Positions 30,565 through 40,210 of a stretch of 64,000 nt of DNA are shown here, piece by piece. How positions within the stretch are numbered: the stretch's first letter is position 1; each line of letters begins with the position of its first letter. Made by a program: the position numbers and the translations under genes. Where the stretch lies: the NCBI RefSeq assembly GCF_002968575.1, contig NZ_PVBM01000021.1, forward strand, positions 1-64,000. Reading direction: 5' to 3'. The DNA is from Neorhizobium huautlense. Its GTDB lineage: Bacteria > Pseudomonadota > Alphaproteobacteria > Rhizobiales > Rhizobiaceae. A model generated the notes under the pieces. It had not been told where the DNA came from, made no database searches, and was given only the letters and a program-made list of their open reading frames with translations.

Positions 30565-31236
30565 ATGCGTCAAAGCTTGAAAGAAACGCTTCTTCGACAC
30601 GCCGTGACGCTGTTTTCGAAGAGCGGCTACAATGCGGTTTCGCTGCGCGACATCGCCAAGGCGGCCGGCGCCAATGTCGGCAGCCTGACCTATCACTTCG
30701 GCTCGAAGGCCAATCTGCTTCGGGATATCTACGAACTTCACACGAGGCCGATGAATGCCCGCCGCCTTGAGCTGCTCGGCGAGGCGCGGCGGATCAGCAA
30801 TCCCGACGAACGGCTGATGGCCGTTCTCAGGGCCTATGTCGTTCCAGCCTTTATCTCTTCGACAGAAAGCGACGGCGGCGGTGCGGAATTTACGCGGATG
30901 CGGGCAGTTCTTTCCGCTGAAGGCAATCCCGATGCCCGCAAAATCATCGCCGACGCTTTCGACGAGACGAGCCGGGTTTTCATCGACGCACTTGCCGAAT
31001 GCGTGCCCGGCGCATCGCCGGAAGGGCTCATCTGGCGCAGCCAGTTCCTGCTCGGCGCCCTTTATTACACCCTCGTCAACCCGGAGCGCGTAACGCGCCT
31101 TTCCGGAGGAACCGTGGATGGGGAAGACCGAGAAGCCGCCGTCAACCAGATCGTCGAGGCGAGCTATGCGAGCTTCCGCAGCCTCTCCACGGAACTCGCC
31201 GCGCCTGCGCCACGGATCATGAAAGGTAGAAATTGA
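30565..31236 (+). CDS. TetR-family regulator within the aromatic operon
   Basis: A 223-residue TetR regulator. The helix-turn-helix domain is LKETLLRHAVTLFSKSGYNAVSLRDIAKAAGANVGSLTYHFGSKANLLRDIYELH. The C-terminal half (MRAVLSAEGNPDARKIIADAFDETSRVFIDALAE, ... FLLGALYYTLVNPERV) resembles the TetR_C domain of CerR-like regulators. The start at 30565 follows AAAGAG and the operator. Its stop overlaps the lactonase ATG by one base, so the two are translationally coupled. It likely autoregulates and controls the downstream genes. Confidence 0.9.
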   Translation: MRQSLKETLLRHAVTLFSKSGYNAVSLRDIAKAAGANVGSLTYHFGSKANLLRDIYELHTRPMNARRLELLGEARRISNPDERLMAVLRAYVVPAFISSTESDGGGAEFTRMRAVLSAEGNPDARKIIADAFDETSRVFIDALAECVPGASPEGLIWRSQFLLGALYYTLVNPERVTRLSGGTVDGEDREAAVNQIVEASYASFRSLSTELAAPAPRIMKGRN

Positions 31237-32096
31237 TGCCCACTGCCTCCCATGCGAGCGAGACACGGCGCAAGCCGGATTTCACTCTCCCAGCCGGCAG
31301 TTGCGATGCCCATTGCCATGTCTTCGGTCCTGGAGATGTTTTTCCCTACGCGCCCGATCGCAGCTATACACCCGCCGATGCACCGAAAGAGGCGCTTGCA
31401 GCGCTTCACGAAACGCTCGGCATCGACCGCGCCGTGATCGTGCAGGCCAGCTGCCACGGCACCGACAACCGCGCCATGCTCGATGCGATCGCCTGGCGCC
31501 CTGATCGCTATCGCGGCGTGGCCATCGTCGACGGCAGCTTCGACGACAAGGCGTATCAGCTGCTGGACGAAGGCGGCGTGCGCGGAGTCCGCTTCAATTT
31601 CGTCCGCCATCTCGGCGGCGCGCCCGACATGGATGTGTTCAACGGGGCGATCGACCGGATCAAGGGCCGGGGCTGGCACGTCGTCCTGCATCTGGATGCG
31701 ACCGACATTCTGCCGCTTTCCGACATGATCCGCAGCCTGCCGGTGCCCTTCGTGATCGACCACATGGGCCGCGTCGACACGACGCTCGGCATTGATCAGC
31801 CGGCATTCCGGGCGCTGCTGGAACTTGCCCGGCGGGAGAACTGCTGGATCAAGGTCAGCGGCTCCGAGCGGATTTCGCGTTTCCCGTTCGATGCGGCGGT
31901 GCCGTTCGCTCGGGCGCTCGTGGAAACGAGCCCCGAGCGGACGCTTTGGGGCACGGATTTTCCGCATCCCAATCTCAAGGAACCCGTCGACGAGGTCGAC
32001 CTCGTCGACCTCGTTCCACGGTTCGCGACCACCGCGGAGGAACAGCAGCGGCTGCTCGTCGACAATCCTGCGCGGCTTTACGGTTTTGCCGCCTGA
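31236..32096 (+). CDS. Amidohydrolase, LigI-like (2-pyrone-4,6-dicarboxylate lactonase family)
   Basis: A 286-residue amidohydrolase-superfamily enzyme. The N-terminus CDAHCHVFGPGDVFPYAPDRSYTPADAPKEAL closely follows LigI, including the H-x-H motif (HCH). LHLDATDILPLSDMI and VIDHMGRVDTT give further barrel residues, and LWGTDFPHPN carries the conserved Asp. LigI and relatives open lactones formed in protocatechuate, gallate or sulfocatechol breakdown, usually without a metal. Here it may act on a ring-cleavage or lactone product downstream of the monooxygenase. Coupled to tetR by a one-base overlap. Confidence 0.88.
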   Translation: MPTASHASETRRKPDFTLPAGSCDAHCHVFGPGDVFPYAPDRSYTPADAPKEALAALHETLGIDRAVIVQASCHGTDNRAMLDAIAWRPDRYRGVAIVDGSFDDKAYQLLDEGGVRGVRFNFVRHLGGAPDMDVFNGAIDRIKGRGWHVVLHLDATDILPLSDMIRSLPVPFVIDHMGRVDTTLGIDQPAFRALLELARRENCWIKVSGSERISRFPFDAAVPFARALVETSPERTLWGTDFPHPNLKEPVDEVDLVDLVPRFATTAEEQQRLLVDNPARLYGFAA

Positions 32097-32125
32097 GCGG
32101 ACTTTCAAAAGAGGAGGAGGAGAAG

Positions 32126-33145
32126 ATGCATTTTGATATGGTGCGGAAACCGGAGGGGATGCTCCGGCGGACCCCTCGGGTGATGACATGGCTGCTACCC
32201 GCGATGGCACTGGCCATCGCGGCTCCCACCGGCGTTCAGGCGCAGGCAGACTATCCCTCGCGTGACATTACGCTCGTTCTGCCCTTCGGTCCGGGCGGAA
32301 TCGCCGACATCACTTCTAGGGTCGTGGCGGATGCGCTCGGCAAGAAGCTCGGCCGGCAGATCGTCATCCTCAATCAACCGGGTGCAGGCGGCGCCACCGC
32401 CGCGCGGGCGGCCCTCAATGCCGAGGCCGATGGCTACACGCTCGCCCTGCTTTCGAACGGGACCGCAATCAGCGTGCCGCTCTTCAAGAACCTGCAATTC
32501 GATCCGGTCAAGGATTTCACCCCCGTATCGAGCCTTGCCTATTTCGACTTCGTCTTCGTGACCAAGGCAGGCGGCAAGTTCAAGACGCTCAAGGATGTTC
32601 TGGAGGCGGCAAAGGCCGATCCGGGAGGTCTCAACGTCGGAACCATCAATGTCGGCAGCAGCCAGAACCTTGCCGCCGAGCTTTTCAAATCGACCTCCGG
32701 CATCGACTTTACCATCGTGCCCTACAAGGCGACGCCGGACCTGCTGGTCGCGCTGCTCGGCGGCGAGCTGGACGTGATCGTCGACAGCCAGACCGCGTTG
32801 AAGGCCGCCCTGACACAGGGGCAGGCCACTGCAGTCGCCTCCTCCGGGCCGACACGCTCCAAACTGCTGCCGGACGTGCCGACCGCTCAGGAACAGGGTG
32901 TTGCCGGCTTCGACGTGACGTCCTGGAACGGCGTTTTTGCGCCAGCTGGTACGCCGGAAGAGGTGGTGAAGAAGCTCAACGCCGCGCTTGTCGACGTTCT
33001 GGCCGATCCTGCCATTCAGAAACGGTTTGCTGATCTGGGAGTCGAAGCCCGCTCCAGCACGCCTCAGGAGATCGGCGATCGCCTCAAGTCCGATATCGCC
33101 AAATGGGGCGAGGTCATCAAGAAAGCCGGCATCCCGCAACAGTAG
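32126..33145 (+). CDS. Tripartite tricarboxylate transporter (TctC-type) binding protein
   Basis: A 339-residue periplasmic TctC/Bug-family binding protein. The signal peptide is VMTWLLPAMALAIAAPTGVQAQADYP, preceded by an unusually long basic N-region (HFDMVRKPEGMLRRTPR). The Bug signatures are present: ITLVLPFGPGGIADITSRVVADALGKKLGRQIVILNQPGAGGATAARAAL and VPYKATPDLLVALLGGELDVIVDSQTAL. Such proteins bind dicarboxylates, aromatic acids or similar anions. GGAGGAGGAGAAG precedes the ATG. It closes the operon; no TctA/TctB membrane genes adjoin, so it must share or signal through a distant system. Confidence 0.88.
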   Translation: MHFDMVRKPEGMLRRTPRVMTWLLPAMALAIAAPTGVQAQADYPSRDITLVLPFGPGGIADITSRVVADALGKKLGRQIVILNQPGAGGATAARAALNAEADGYTLALLSNGTAISVPLFKNLQFDPVKDFTPVSSLAYFDFVFVTKAGGKFKTLKDVLEAAKADPGGLNVGTINVGSSQNLAAELFKSTSGIDFTIVPYKATPDLLVALLGGELDVIVDSQTALKAALTQGQATAVASSGPTRSKLLPDVPTAQEQGVAGFDVTSWNGVFAPAGTPEEVVKKLNAALVDVLADPAIQKRFADLGVEARSSTPQEIGDRLKSDIAKWGEVIKKAGIPQQ

Positions 33146-33197
33146 CGCGGGTGCGGGCACGTCTCTCCACCGGGCCGTCAGGAACGGCCCGGTTTGC

Positions 33198-34001
33198 TCA
33201 AGGCTCTTCCTTCTTCGAAATCCAGGGCATGGGCTGCCGCTGGAGAAAGGCATCGATCCCGGCGCGTCCTTCATCGCTTTCCCACCGGTCGGCAAGCCGA
33301 TCGATGCTGTAGGCAATCGGATCATCAGTCGCTTCACGGGCGAGGTTCTGAACAAGGCTCTTGGCGCTGGCCACCGCTCCCGGGGCACAATCAAGGAAAG
33401 CCGTGACCTCTGCCGCGACCGCACCGTCGAGCTCGTCCTGTGAGCAAACAGCCGACACAAGCCCGATTTCTCGCGCCGTCTCGGCATCAAAACGGCGGGC
33501 ATTCAAAAACAGGCGGCGGGCATGGCCCTCACCGATGCGTCGGACGACATAAGGACCGATGGTCGCCGGGATCAGGCCAAGTCGGGTTTCGGTGAGCGCG
33601 AACTCTGCCTTCTTCGCGGCGACCACGATATCGCAGACGGACATCAGGCCGATGCCGCCGCCAAAGGCATTGCCCTGTACTTTGCCGACCAGCGGCTTCG
33701 GCAGGTCGTCCAGCGCCTTCAGCATCATCGCAAGTTCGGTCGCGCCTTCGATTTTGCCGTTGCGGTCCTTGCCCGCCTGATCCCGCATCCACTGAAGATC
33801 GCCGCCGGCGCAGAAGGTCGGACCCGAAGCGGCCAGAACCACGACCCGAACCGTGTCATCGGATGCAAGCCTCGCCGCCGCATCGGCCAATTCGGCAATC
33901 ATCATGGCGTTCATGGCGTTGTGTTTTTCCGGCCGGTTCAGCGTCAGTTCGGCGATCCCCCGGACATCCTGCCCGATGGTCAGCGTCTGGTAGCCGCTCA
34001 T
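33198..34001 (-). CDS. liuC: Methylglutaconyl-CoA hydratase (enoyl-CoA hydratase family)
   Basis: A 267-residue crotonase-fold enzyme. It shows the oxyanion-hole motifs VVVLAASGPTFCAGGDLQWM and LVGKVQGNAFGGGIGLMSVCDIVVA, and the catalytic region FALTETRLGLIPATIGPYVVRRIG with the Glu of TETRLG. In the liu pathway it hydrates 3-methylglutaconyl-CoA to HMG-CoA. Its ATG overlaps the stop of the HMG-CoA lyase gene by one base, and it is the last gene of the liu operon. Position in the operon, rather than residues alone, sets this over a generic enoyl-CoA hydratase. Confidence 0.92.
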   Translation of the reverse strand: MSGYQTLTIGQDVRGIAELTLNRPEKHNAMNAMMIAELADAAARLASDDTVRVVVLAASGPTFCAGGDLQWMRDQAGKDRNGKIEGATELAMMLKALDDLPKPLVGKVQGNAFGGGIGLMSVCDIVVAAKKAEFALTETRLGLIPATIGPYVVRRIGEGHARRLFLNARRFDAETAREIGLVSAVCSQDELDGAVAAEVTAFLDCAPGAVASAKSLVQNLAREATDDPIAYSIDRLADRWESDEGRAGIDAFLQRQPMPWISKKEEP

Positions 34002-34858
34002 CAGCGTGCACCTCTCAAACTACGAGCGAAGGCCTCCGCCTCCGCCAACAGGCTGCGGTCGATGCGGCTTTCGAAACCGAGTGCATGGAGATGGTCGACA
34101 GTTCTGCCGGTTGCGACATTGCCTTCCGCGCCTGGCGCGTAGGGGCAGCCGCCCAGTCCGCCTGCCGCCGCGTCGAAGACACGCAGCCCCTTTTCCAGCG
34201 ATACGGTGACGTTGTCGACGGCGCGACCGTTGGTGTCGTGGAAATGGCCCGCGAGGGACGCAACCGGCACACGCTCCAGAACCGCATCCAGCATGGCCTT
34301 GATCCGCTCCGGCGTGCCGGTACCGATCGTATCTCCGAGCGAGATCTCGTAACAGCCGAGGTTCAGGAGTTTCTCCGCCACGTCCGCCACCCCGGCGGGA
34401 GATGTCGGTCCGTCATAAGGGCAATCGACGACACAGGAAATGTAGCCGCGCACCGGCACACCATCCCGCCGGGCCTGTTCAACCAGCGGGACGAACCGCT
34501 CCAGACTTTCGGCGATGCTGCAATTGATATTGTGCCGGCTGAAGCCTTCGGAAGCGGAAGCGAAGACAGCGACCTCGTCCGCCCTTGCCGCGCATGCAGC
34601 CTGGTAACCGCGCAGGTTCGGCGTCAGCACGGTGTAGAGAGTGCCGGGCTTACGGGTGATGCCGGCCATGACCTCCGCCCCGTCGGCCATCTGGGGCACC
34701 CAATCGGCGCGGACAAAGCTCGTCACCTCGATCTTCTCAAAACCGCAGGCGGAGAGCATGTCGACCAGTTTGATCTTGTCGATGGCCGGAATGATGCGCT
34801 TCTCGTTCTGCAGGCCATCGCGGGGACCGACTTCATGGATGCGCACGAACTCAGCCAT
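34001..34858 (-). CDS. liuE: Hydroxymethylglutaryl-CoA lyase
   Basis: A 285-residue HMG-CoA lyase that splits HMG-CoA to acetyl-CoA and acetoacetate, the last step of leucine breakdown. The N-terminal catalytic segment VRIHEVGPRDGLQNEKR carries the conserved Arg and Asp, SLGDTIGTGTPERI is the metal-side motif, and GGLGGCPYAPGAEGNVATG is the family signature with its Cys. The ATG at 34858 has GAGG six bases upstream; an in-frame ATG at 34870 is an alternative. The gene overlaps the 3' end of liuD and its stop overlaps liuC. Confidence 0.95.
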   Translation of the reverse strand: MAEFVRIHEVGPRDGLQNEKRIIPAIDKIKLVDMLSACGFEKIEVTSFVRADWVPQMADGAEVMAGITRKPGTLYTVLTPNLRGYQAACAARADEVAVFASASEGFSRHNINCSIAESLERFVPLVEQARRDGVPVRGYISCVVDCPYDGPTSPAGVADVAEKLLNLGCYEISLGDTIGTGTPERIKAMLDAVLERVPVASLAGHFHDTNGRAVDNVTVSLEKGLRVFDAAAGGLGGCPYAPGAEGNVATGRTVDHLHALGFESRIDRSLLAEAEAFARSLRGAR

Positions 34859-36845
34859 GTTCAGCCTCATCGAGCGGCTCCAGCGTCAGAAGCACGGCCC
34901 CTTCCAGAACCTGCTCGCCTTCCGACACCATTACATCGGCTATGGTGCCGTCGCGGGAGGCCGGCAGCGTCAGTTCCATCTTCATCGCTTCCATCACCGC
35001 CAGCGTCTCACCTTTGACGACAGTGGCGCCGGGTCTCGCCCGCATCAGCTTCACCTGACCCGGCATGGGCGCGACAATGCGGTCACCGCCGGCGACCGCT
35101 TCATCTTCGCCCGCCAGGACGTCCATCAGGACGAAATGCCAGTTTTCGCCATCCCGGAAGATCGTCACGTCCCTGAGGCCGCGAATTGCATGGAGCGTGT
35201 GGCTTCGGCCGGCGCCCTCGACAATATAGGCGTCGCCGGCGTATGAAACGCGAAGGTCGAAGGCCTTGCCCTCGGCCGTCATCTCGTATCCGCCCTCCGG
35301 CCTTGCGGCAAAGGAAACCGGCAGGCGATGGCCCCGATGCTCGAGCGACACGAAATCCTCGGCTTTCGACCACAGCCGAAACCCTGAAAGAGCATCCCAG
35401 GGGTCATTCGATTTTTTCTGATCAAGCGCACCGGCTAGGATGAGGGCCGCCAGCGCGACAACATCGTGCGGCGCCGGATGCATCATCGTCAACTCGGCAA
35501 GATGACGATCGATCAAGCCCGTATCCGGACGACCCTCGGTGAAATCAGGCTGCGCCGTTAGCCGGCGAAGGAAGGTGGCATTGGTCGTGATGCCTGTAGC
35601 ACGGACTTGCGCGAGAGCCGTCGAGAGCGCCGACAGCGCTGCAGCCCTGTCAGCCCCATGGGTAACGATCTTGGCAATCATCGGATCGTAATAGGGGGAG
35701 ATACGGTCGCCGGCGCGCACGCCGCTGTCGACGCGGGCGAGATGCTCGGGCAGATCGAGATGGGTTAGCTTGCCCGTTGCAGGCAGGAAACCCCGCTCGG
35801 CATCCTCGGCATAAAGCCGGGCCTCAAAGGCCCAGCCATGGATGGAAAGCTCTTCCTGCCGGCGCGGCAGAGGCTCTCCAGACGCAATGCGGAGCTGCCA
35901 TTCGACGAGATCGACACCGGTGATCGCTTCCGTCACAGGATGCTCCACCTGCAACCGGGTATTCATCTCCATGAACCAGAACCGATCGGCCCGAAGCCCT
36001 TCGGAACCGTCGGCGATAAATTCGATCGTACCGGCCCCGGAATAACTGATCGCCTGCGCGGCTTTTACGGCTGCCTCACCCATAGCGCGGCGCATCTCGT
36101 CCGGCATGCCGGGTGCGGGCGCTTCCTCGATGACCTTCTGGTGGCGGCGCTGAAGCGAGCAGTCGCGCTCGAACAGATGCACGACATTGCCGTGGTCGTC
36201 GCCAAAAACCTGGATCTCGATGTGCCGCGGGTGGGTAATGTATTTTTCGATGAGGCAGGAGGCGTCGCCGAAAGCAGCCAGCCCCTCACGCTGGGCCGAT
36301 GCAAGCGCTTCTTTGAAGGAGGCGGCGTTTTCGACACGGCGCATGCCCTTGCCGCCTCCGCCGGCGCGGGCCTTGATGAGAACCGGGAAGCCGATGCGCT
36401 CCGCTTCCCGCAAGAGGAAATCAGGTTCCTGTTCGGCTCCATGATAACCCGGCACGACCGGCACACCGGCTCTTTCCATCAGCCCCTTGGCGGCGTCCTT
36501 CAGGCCCATGGCACGGATGGCATCCGGCGACGGCCCGATAAAACGAATGCCGGCCGATGTCACCGCATCGGCGAAATCAGGGTTCTCCGACAGGAACCCA
36601 TAACCCGGATGGATGCCATCGGAGCCGGTGCGGAGGGCTGCTGCGATGATCAGGTCGCCGCGCAGATAGCTCTCTGACGCCGGAGACGGACCGAGGTGCA
36701 CTGCCTCCCCGGCAAGCGAGACATGCAAGGCATCGCGATCCGCATCGGAATAGACGGCAACAGTTGCGATGCCCAGCCTGTGACAGGAGCGGATGATGCG
36801 GCAGGCAATCTCGCCGCGATTGGCTATGAGGACTTTCCTGATCAT
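34851..36845 (-). CDS. liuD: Methylcrotonoyl-CoA carboxylase, biotin-containing alpha subunit
   Basis: A 664-residue biotin carboxylase/biotin-carrier subunit. It has the biotin carboxylase N-domain (MIRKVLIANRGEIACRIIRSCHRLGI), the ATP-grasp Gly-rich loop (LIKARAGGGGKGMRRV), the EMNTRLQVEHPVTEAITGVDLVEWQ block, and a C-terminal biotinyl domain with EAMKMEL, whose Lys is biotinylated. With LiuB it carboxylates 3-methylcrotonyl-CoA. The ATG at 36845 gives the family N-terminus; the upstream frame extension covers liuB and is not used. Seven bases separate it from liuB. Confidence 0.97.
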   Translation of the reverse strand: MIRKVLIANRGEIACRIIRSCHRLGIATVAVYSDADRDALHVSLAGEAVHLGPSPASESYLRGDLIIAAALRTGSDGIHPGYGFLSENPDFADAVTSAGIRFIGPSPDAIRAMGLKDAAKGLMERAGVPVVPGYHGAEQEPDFLLREAERIGFPVLIKARAGGGGKGMRRVENAASFKEALASAQREGLAAFGDASCLIEKYITHPRHIEIQVFGDDHGNVVHLFERDCSLQRRHQKVIEEAPAPGMPDEMRRAMGEAAVKAAQAISYSGAGTIEFIADGSEGLRADRFWFMEMNTRLQVEHPVTEAITGVDLVEWQLRIASGEPLPRRQEELSIHGWAFEARLYAEDAERGFLPATGKLTHLDLPEHLARVDSGVRAGDRISPYYDPMIAKIVTHGADRAAALSALSTALAQVRATGITTNATFLRRLTAQPDFTEGRPDTGLIDRHLAELTMMHPAPHDVVALAALILAGALDQKKSNDPWDALSGFRLWSKAEDFVSLEHRGHRLPVSFAARPEGGYEMTAEGKAFDLRVSYAGDAYIVEGAGRSHTLHAIRGLRDVTIFRDGENWHFVLMDVLAGEDEAVAGGDRIVAPMPGQVKLMRARPGATVVKGETLAVMEAMKMELTLPASRDGTIADVMVSEGEQVLEGAVLLTLEPLDEAEHG

Positions 36846-36852
36846 GACGCCC

Positions 36853-38460
36853 TCACATGCGGAACACGCCGAAGCGCGTTTCCTCGATCGGCGCGTTGAG
36901 CGCGGCGGAGAGACTGAGCGCCAAAACCTGGCGGGTTTTGGGGGGATGGATGATGCCGTCGTCCCAAAGCCGCGCAGAGGCATAAAGCGGATGGCTCTGT
37001 TCCTCGAACTGATCGAGGATCGGTCGCCGGAAAGCCTTTTCCTCTTCGGCTTCCCATACCTTACCGCTGCGATGGATTGCCTCGCGCCGTACGGACGCCA
37101 GAACACCGGCCGCCTGAAGACCGCCCATGACGGAAATGCGGCTGTTCGGCCAGGTCCAGAGGAAACGGGGAGAATAGGCGCGGCCGGCCATGCCGTAATT
37201 GCCGGCGCCGAAGGACCCGCCGACGAGGATCGTCACCTTGGGCACCGATGTCGTGGCGACCGCTGTGACCAGTTTGGCGCCGTGCTTGGCGATGCCTTCC
37301 GCCTCATAGCGCTTTCCGACCATGAAGCCGGTGATGTTCTGCAGGAAGACGAGCGGGATTTTCCGCTGCGAGCAGAGCTCGATGAAATGCGTGCCCTTCT
37401 GGGCGCTTTCGGAAAACAGCACCCCATTGTTTGCGATGATGCCGACCGGGATGCCGAAGACATGGGCAAAACCGCAGACCAGCGTCGTGCCGAACCGCGC
37501 CTTGAACTCGTCGAAGCGCGAACCGTCGACCAGGCGGGCAATCACCTCGCGGATGTCATACGGCGTGGCGAGCGACGCCGGCACGATCGCGGCGATTTCT
37601 TCCGGATCGTAGAGCGGGTCTTCCGGTTTTTCGAGCACAACTGTGTCGGGCTTGCAGGTGTTGAGGCCGGCGACGGCGCGGCGCACCAGCGCCAATGCGT
37701 GGGTATCGTCGCGAGCGAGATGGTCAGCCACACCGGACAACCTTGTGTGGACGTCGCCGCCTCCCAAATCCTCGGCACTCACCTCCTCGCCCGTGGCGGC
37801 CCTTACGAGGGGCGGACCTGCGAGGAAGATGGTTCCCTGATCCCTGACGATGATCGCCTCGTCGGACATCGCCGGCACATAGGCGCCACCCGCGGTACAG
37901 GAACCCATGACGGCTGCGATCTGGGCAATGCCCTTCGCAGACATGCGGGCCTGATTGTAGAAGATGCGGCCGAAATGATCCCGATCAGGGAATACCTCGT
38001 CCTGGTTCGGCAGGTTGGCGCCGCCAGAGTCGACGAGATAGATGCAAGGCAGACGATTTTCCTCGGCGATCTCCTGGGCGCGGAGATGCTTCTTCACCGT
38101 CATTGGGTAATAGGTGCCGCCCTTTACGGTGGCATCGTTGGCGACCACCATGACCTCCCGGCCTTCCACACGGCCGATGCCGGTGACGATGCCGGCAGAC
38201 GGACTGGCGCCACCATAAAGCCCGTGCGCGGCCGTCGCTCCAATTTCCAGAAAGGGTGAGCCGTGATCCAGCAATCGGGCGATGCGATCGCGCGGCAGCA
38301 GCTTGCCGCGCTTCACATGCCGCGCCCGCGCCTCCTCACCGCCGCCGGCTTCCGCATGAGCCGCTGCGGCCTGGACCTCAGCAAGCTTTGCCTGCATGGC
38401 CGCGCGGTTAGCCTCGGCCGTCTCGCTCCTCAAATTGACCTGCGACCGGATGACAGCCAT
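36853..38460 (-). CDS. liuB: Methylcrotonoyl-CoA carboxylase, carboxyltransferase beta subunit
   Basis: A 535-residue carboxyltransferase of the acetyl-CoA carboxylase beta family. N-terminal block: [25 protein letters not shown]. The acyl-CoA side has [65 protein letters not shown]. The biotin side has [27 protein letters not shown] and [28 protein letters not shown]. These are the methylcrotonyl-CoA specific versions. The start overlaps the stop of liuA by one base. Confidence 0.97.
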   Translation of the reverse strand: MAVIRSQVNLRSETAEANRAAMQAKLAEVQAAAAHAEAGGGEEARARHVKRGKLLPRDRIARLLDHGSPFLEIGATAAHGLYGGASPSAGIVTGIGRVEGREVMVVANDATVKGGTYYPMTVKKHLRAQEIAEENRLPCIYLVDSGGANLPNQDEVFPDRDHFGRIFYNQARMSAKGIAQIAAVMGSCTAGGAYVPAMSDEAIIVRDQGTIFLAGPPLVRAATGEEVSAEDLGGGDVHTRLSGVADHLARDDTHALALVRRAVAGLNTCKPDTVVLEKPEDPLYDPEEIAAIVPASLATPYDIREVIARLVDGSRFDEFKARFGTTLVCGFAHVFGIPVGIIANNGVLFSESAQKGTHFIELCSQRKIPLVFLQNITGFMVGKRYEAEGIAKHGAKLVTAVATTSVPKVTILVGGSFGAGNYGMAGRAYSPRFLWTWPNSRISVMGGLQAAGVLASVRREAIHRSGKVWEAEEEKAFRRPILDQFEEQSHPLYASARLWDDGIIHPPKTRQVLALSLSAALNAPIEETRFGVFRM

Positions 38461-39623
38461 CAGGCGGTTTCCTTGAAGAGTTCGCGGCCGATCAGCATGC
38501 GGCGGATTTCGGAGGTTCCGGCGCCGATCTCCATCAGCTTGGCGTCGCGCAGCAACCGGCCAGTCGGGTTGTCGTTGATATAGCCGTTGCCGCCGAGCAC
38601 CTGGATCGCCTGCAGCGCCTGCTGGGTCGCCTGTTCGGATGCGTAAAGGCAGCAGGCGGCGGCATCCTGCCGCGTCACCGCGCCGCGATCGCAGGCGGTT
38701 GCGACCGCGTAGACATAGGCCCGGGCGGAATTCATGGCGGTGTACATGTCGGCCACCTTGGCCTGGATCAGCTGGAATTCGCCGATCGGCTGACCGAACT
38801 GCTTGCGCTCATGAATATAGGGCATCACAACGTCGAGGCAGGCATGCATGATGCCGATGCCGATGCCGGCGAGAACGACACGCTCGTAATCGAGCCCGGA
38901 CATCAGCACGCGCACGCCGCCGCCCTCGATGCCCATGACGTTTTCAGCCGGCACTTCGCAATCCTCAAACACCAGTTCGCAGGTGTTGGAGCCGCGCATG
39001 CCGAGCTTGTCGAGCTTTTGAGCGGTGGAAAAGCCTGCGAAGCCTTTCTCGATCAGGAAGGCGGTAATGCCTTTCGGGCCGGCGGCCGGATCGGTCTTCG
39101 CATAGACCACCAGCACATCCGCATCCGGACCGTTGGTGATCCACATCTTGCTGCCGTTCAGAACATAGACGTCGCCCCGCTTTTCAGCCCGAAGTTTCAT
39201 CGAGACCACGTCGGAGCCAGCCCCGGGTTCCGACATCGCAAGCGCCCCGACATGCTCCCCCGAGCAGAGTTTGGGCAGGTACCGCGCCTTCTGCTCGGCA
39301 TTGCCGTTGCGGTTGATCTGGTTGACGCAGAGATTGGAATGGGCCCCATAGCTGAGCGACGTCGAGGCGGAGGCCCGCGCCAGTTCCTCGACGGCGACGA
39401 CATGGGCGAGGTAGCCAAGTCCTGAACCGCCAAAATCTGGATCGGCGGTGATGCCGAGCAGACCGAGCGCCCCCAATTCAGGCCACAGATCGCGGGCAAA
39501 TTCGTTGCTTCGATCGATTTCATCGGCGCGGGGCGCAAGCTTTTCCTGCGCGAAACGATGAACGGTTTCGCGAACCGCCTCGACATCCTCGCCGAGAGCG
39601 AAATCCATACTTGAGTGGAACAC
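38460..39623 (-). CDS. liuA: Isovaleryl-CoA dehydrogenase
   Basis: A 387-residue acyl-CoA dehydrogenase, FAD-dependent and electron-transfer flavoprotein linked, that oxidises isovaleryl-CoA. The signature regions are [52 protein letters not shown], and [18 protein letters not shown], where the YER Glu corresponds to the isovaleryl-CoA dehydrogenase catalytic base. The C-terminal [43 protein letters not shown] is standard. It is the first gene of the five-gene liu operon, preceded by a 129-base gap. Confidence 0.96.
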   Translation of the reverse strand: MFHSSMDFALGEDVEAVRETVHRFAQEKLAPRADEIDRSNEFARDLWPELGALGLLGITADPDFGGSGLGYLAHVVAVEELARASASTSLSYGAHSNLCVNQINRNGNAEQKARYLPKLCSGEHVGALAMSEPGAGSDVVSMKLRAEKRGDVYVLNGSKMWITNGPDADVLVVYAKTDPAAGPKGITAFLIEKGFAGFSTAQKLDKLGMRGSNTCELVFEDCEVPAENVMGIEGGGVRVLMSGLDYERVVLAGIGIGIMHACLDVVMPYIHERKQFGQPIGEFQLIQAKVADMYTAMNSARAYVYAVATACDRGAVTRQDAAACCLYASEQATQQALQAIQVLGGNGYINDNPTGRLLRDAKLMEIGAGTSEIRRMLIGRELFKETA

Positions 39624-39752
39624 CTTGTCTCCTCCCGGTGTGCCAAGATTTTATCAGAAGGTTGTGGGGCAGCCGCGAACGATCGTCAATGACCCAGACG
39701 GAGATCGCAATATCCGGTCGTTTCAGGAAAGGGCTTTGAAAAAAGATTGCCT

Positions 39753-40115
39753 TTATTTCGGCAGATGATGCGGGTTCAATCCCGGTACCCATTGGGTATT
39801 CGGCATTCGAGTGCCGGTATAGGTGATGCCGCTTTCGGTTTCACAGCGATAGACGCGGGTCGGCATGCGGTCGCCATAGAGAATGTCGAAACGGCCGCGC
39901 GGCCGGTAGACCTCTTCGATATCCGTGGTGCAGGTATAGGCCTGCTTCTGCACACGCTCTTCTTCCGGCACCACACCGGGCAGATCCCGAAAATAGGTGC
40001 CGGACGAGAAATCCAAGCCCTTGCGCTCGGCCGCGAACACGTCAACGGGCGCAAACGCGGCGATGATGAGCGCCACAAGCATTACGACGGGCAAGATCCA
40101 TGCACCCTTGAACAT
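39753..40115 (-). CDS. Secreted protein of unknown function
   Basis: A 120-residue protein with a signal peptide (MFKGAWILPVVMLVALIIAAFAPVDVFAAERKG). The mature domain (FSSGTYFRDLPGVVPEEERVQKQAYTCTTDIEEVYRPRGRFDILYGDRMPTRVYRCETESGITYTGTRMPNTQWVPGLNPHHLP) has two Cys that could form a disulphide and a charged, beta-rich look. No family was recognised. Two adjacent ATGs (40118, 40115) follow GAGGAG; the second has better spacing. It lies between the liu operon and the NlpC/P60 gene with no clear functional tie. Confidence 0.7.
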   Translation of the reverse strand: MFKGAWILPVVMLVALIIAAFAPVDVFAAERKGLDFSSGTYFRDLPGVVPEEERVQKQAYTCTTDIEEVYRPRGRFDILYGDRMPTRVYRCETESGITYTGTRMPNTQWVPGLNPHHLPK

Positions 40116-40210
40116 CATTCCACTCCTCACCCGCAAATCCTGCGGGTGCTTCCAAGATATGGATGACAGAGCGCCTGTTCCATGGACCGAGGTCCACATT
40201 TGCGTGATCA

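Noticed and set aside
36793..38259. A 488-codon plus-strand frame opposite liuB
   Set aside because: liuB is complete with family motifs on the minus strand; this is its shadow.
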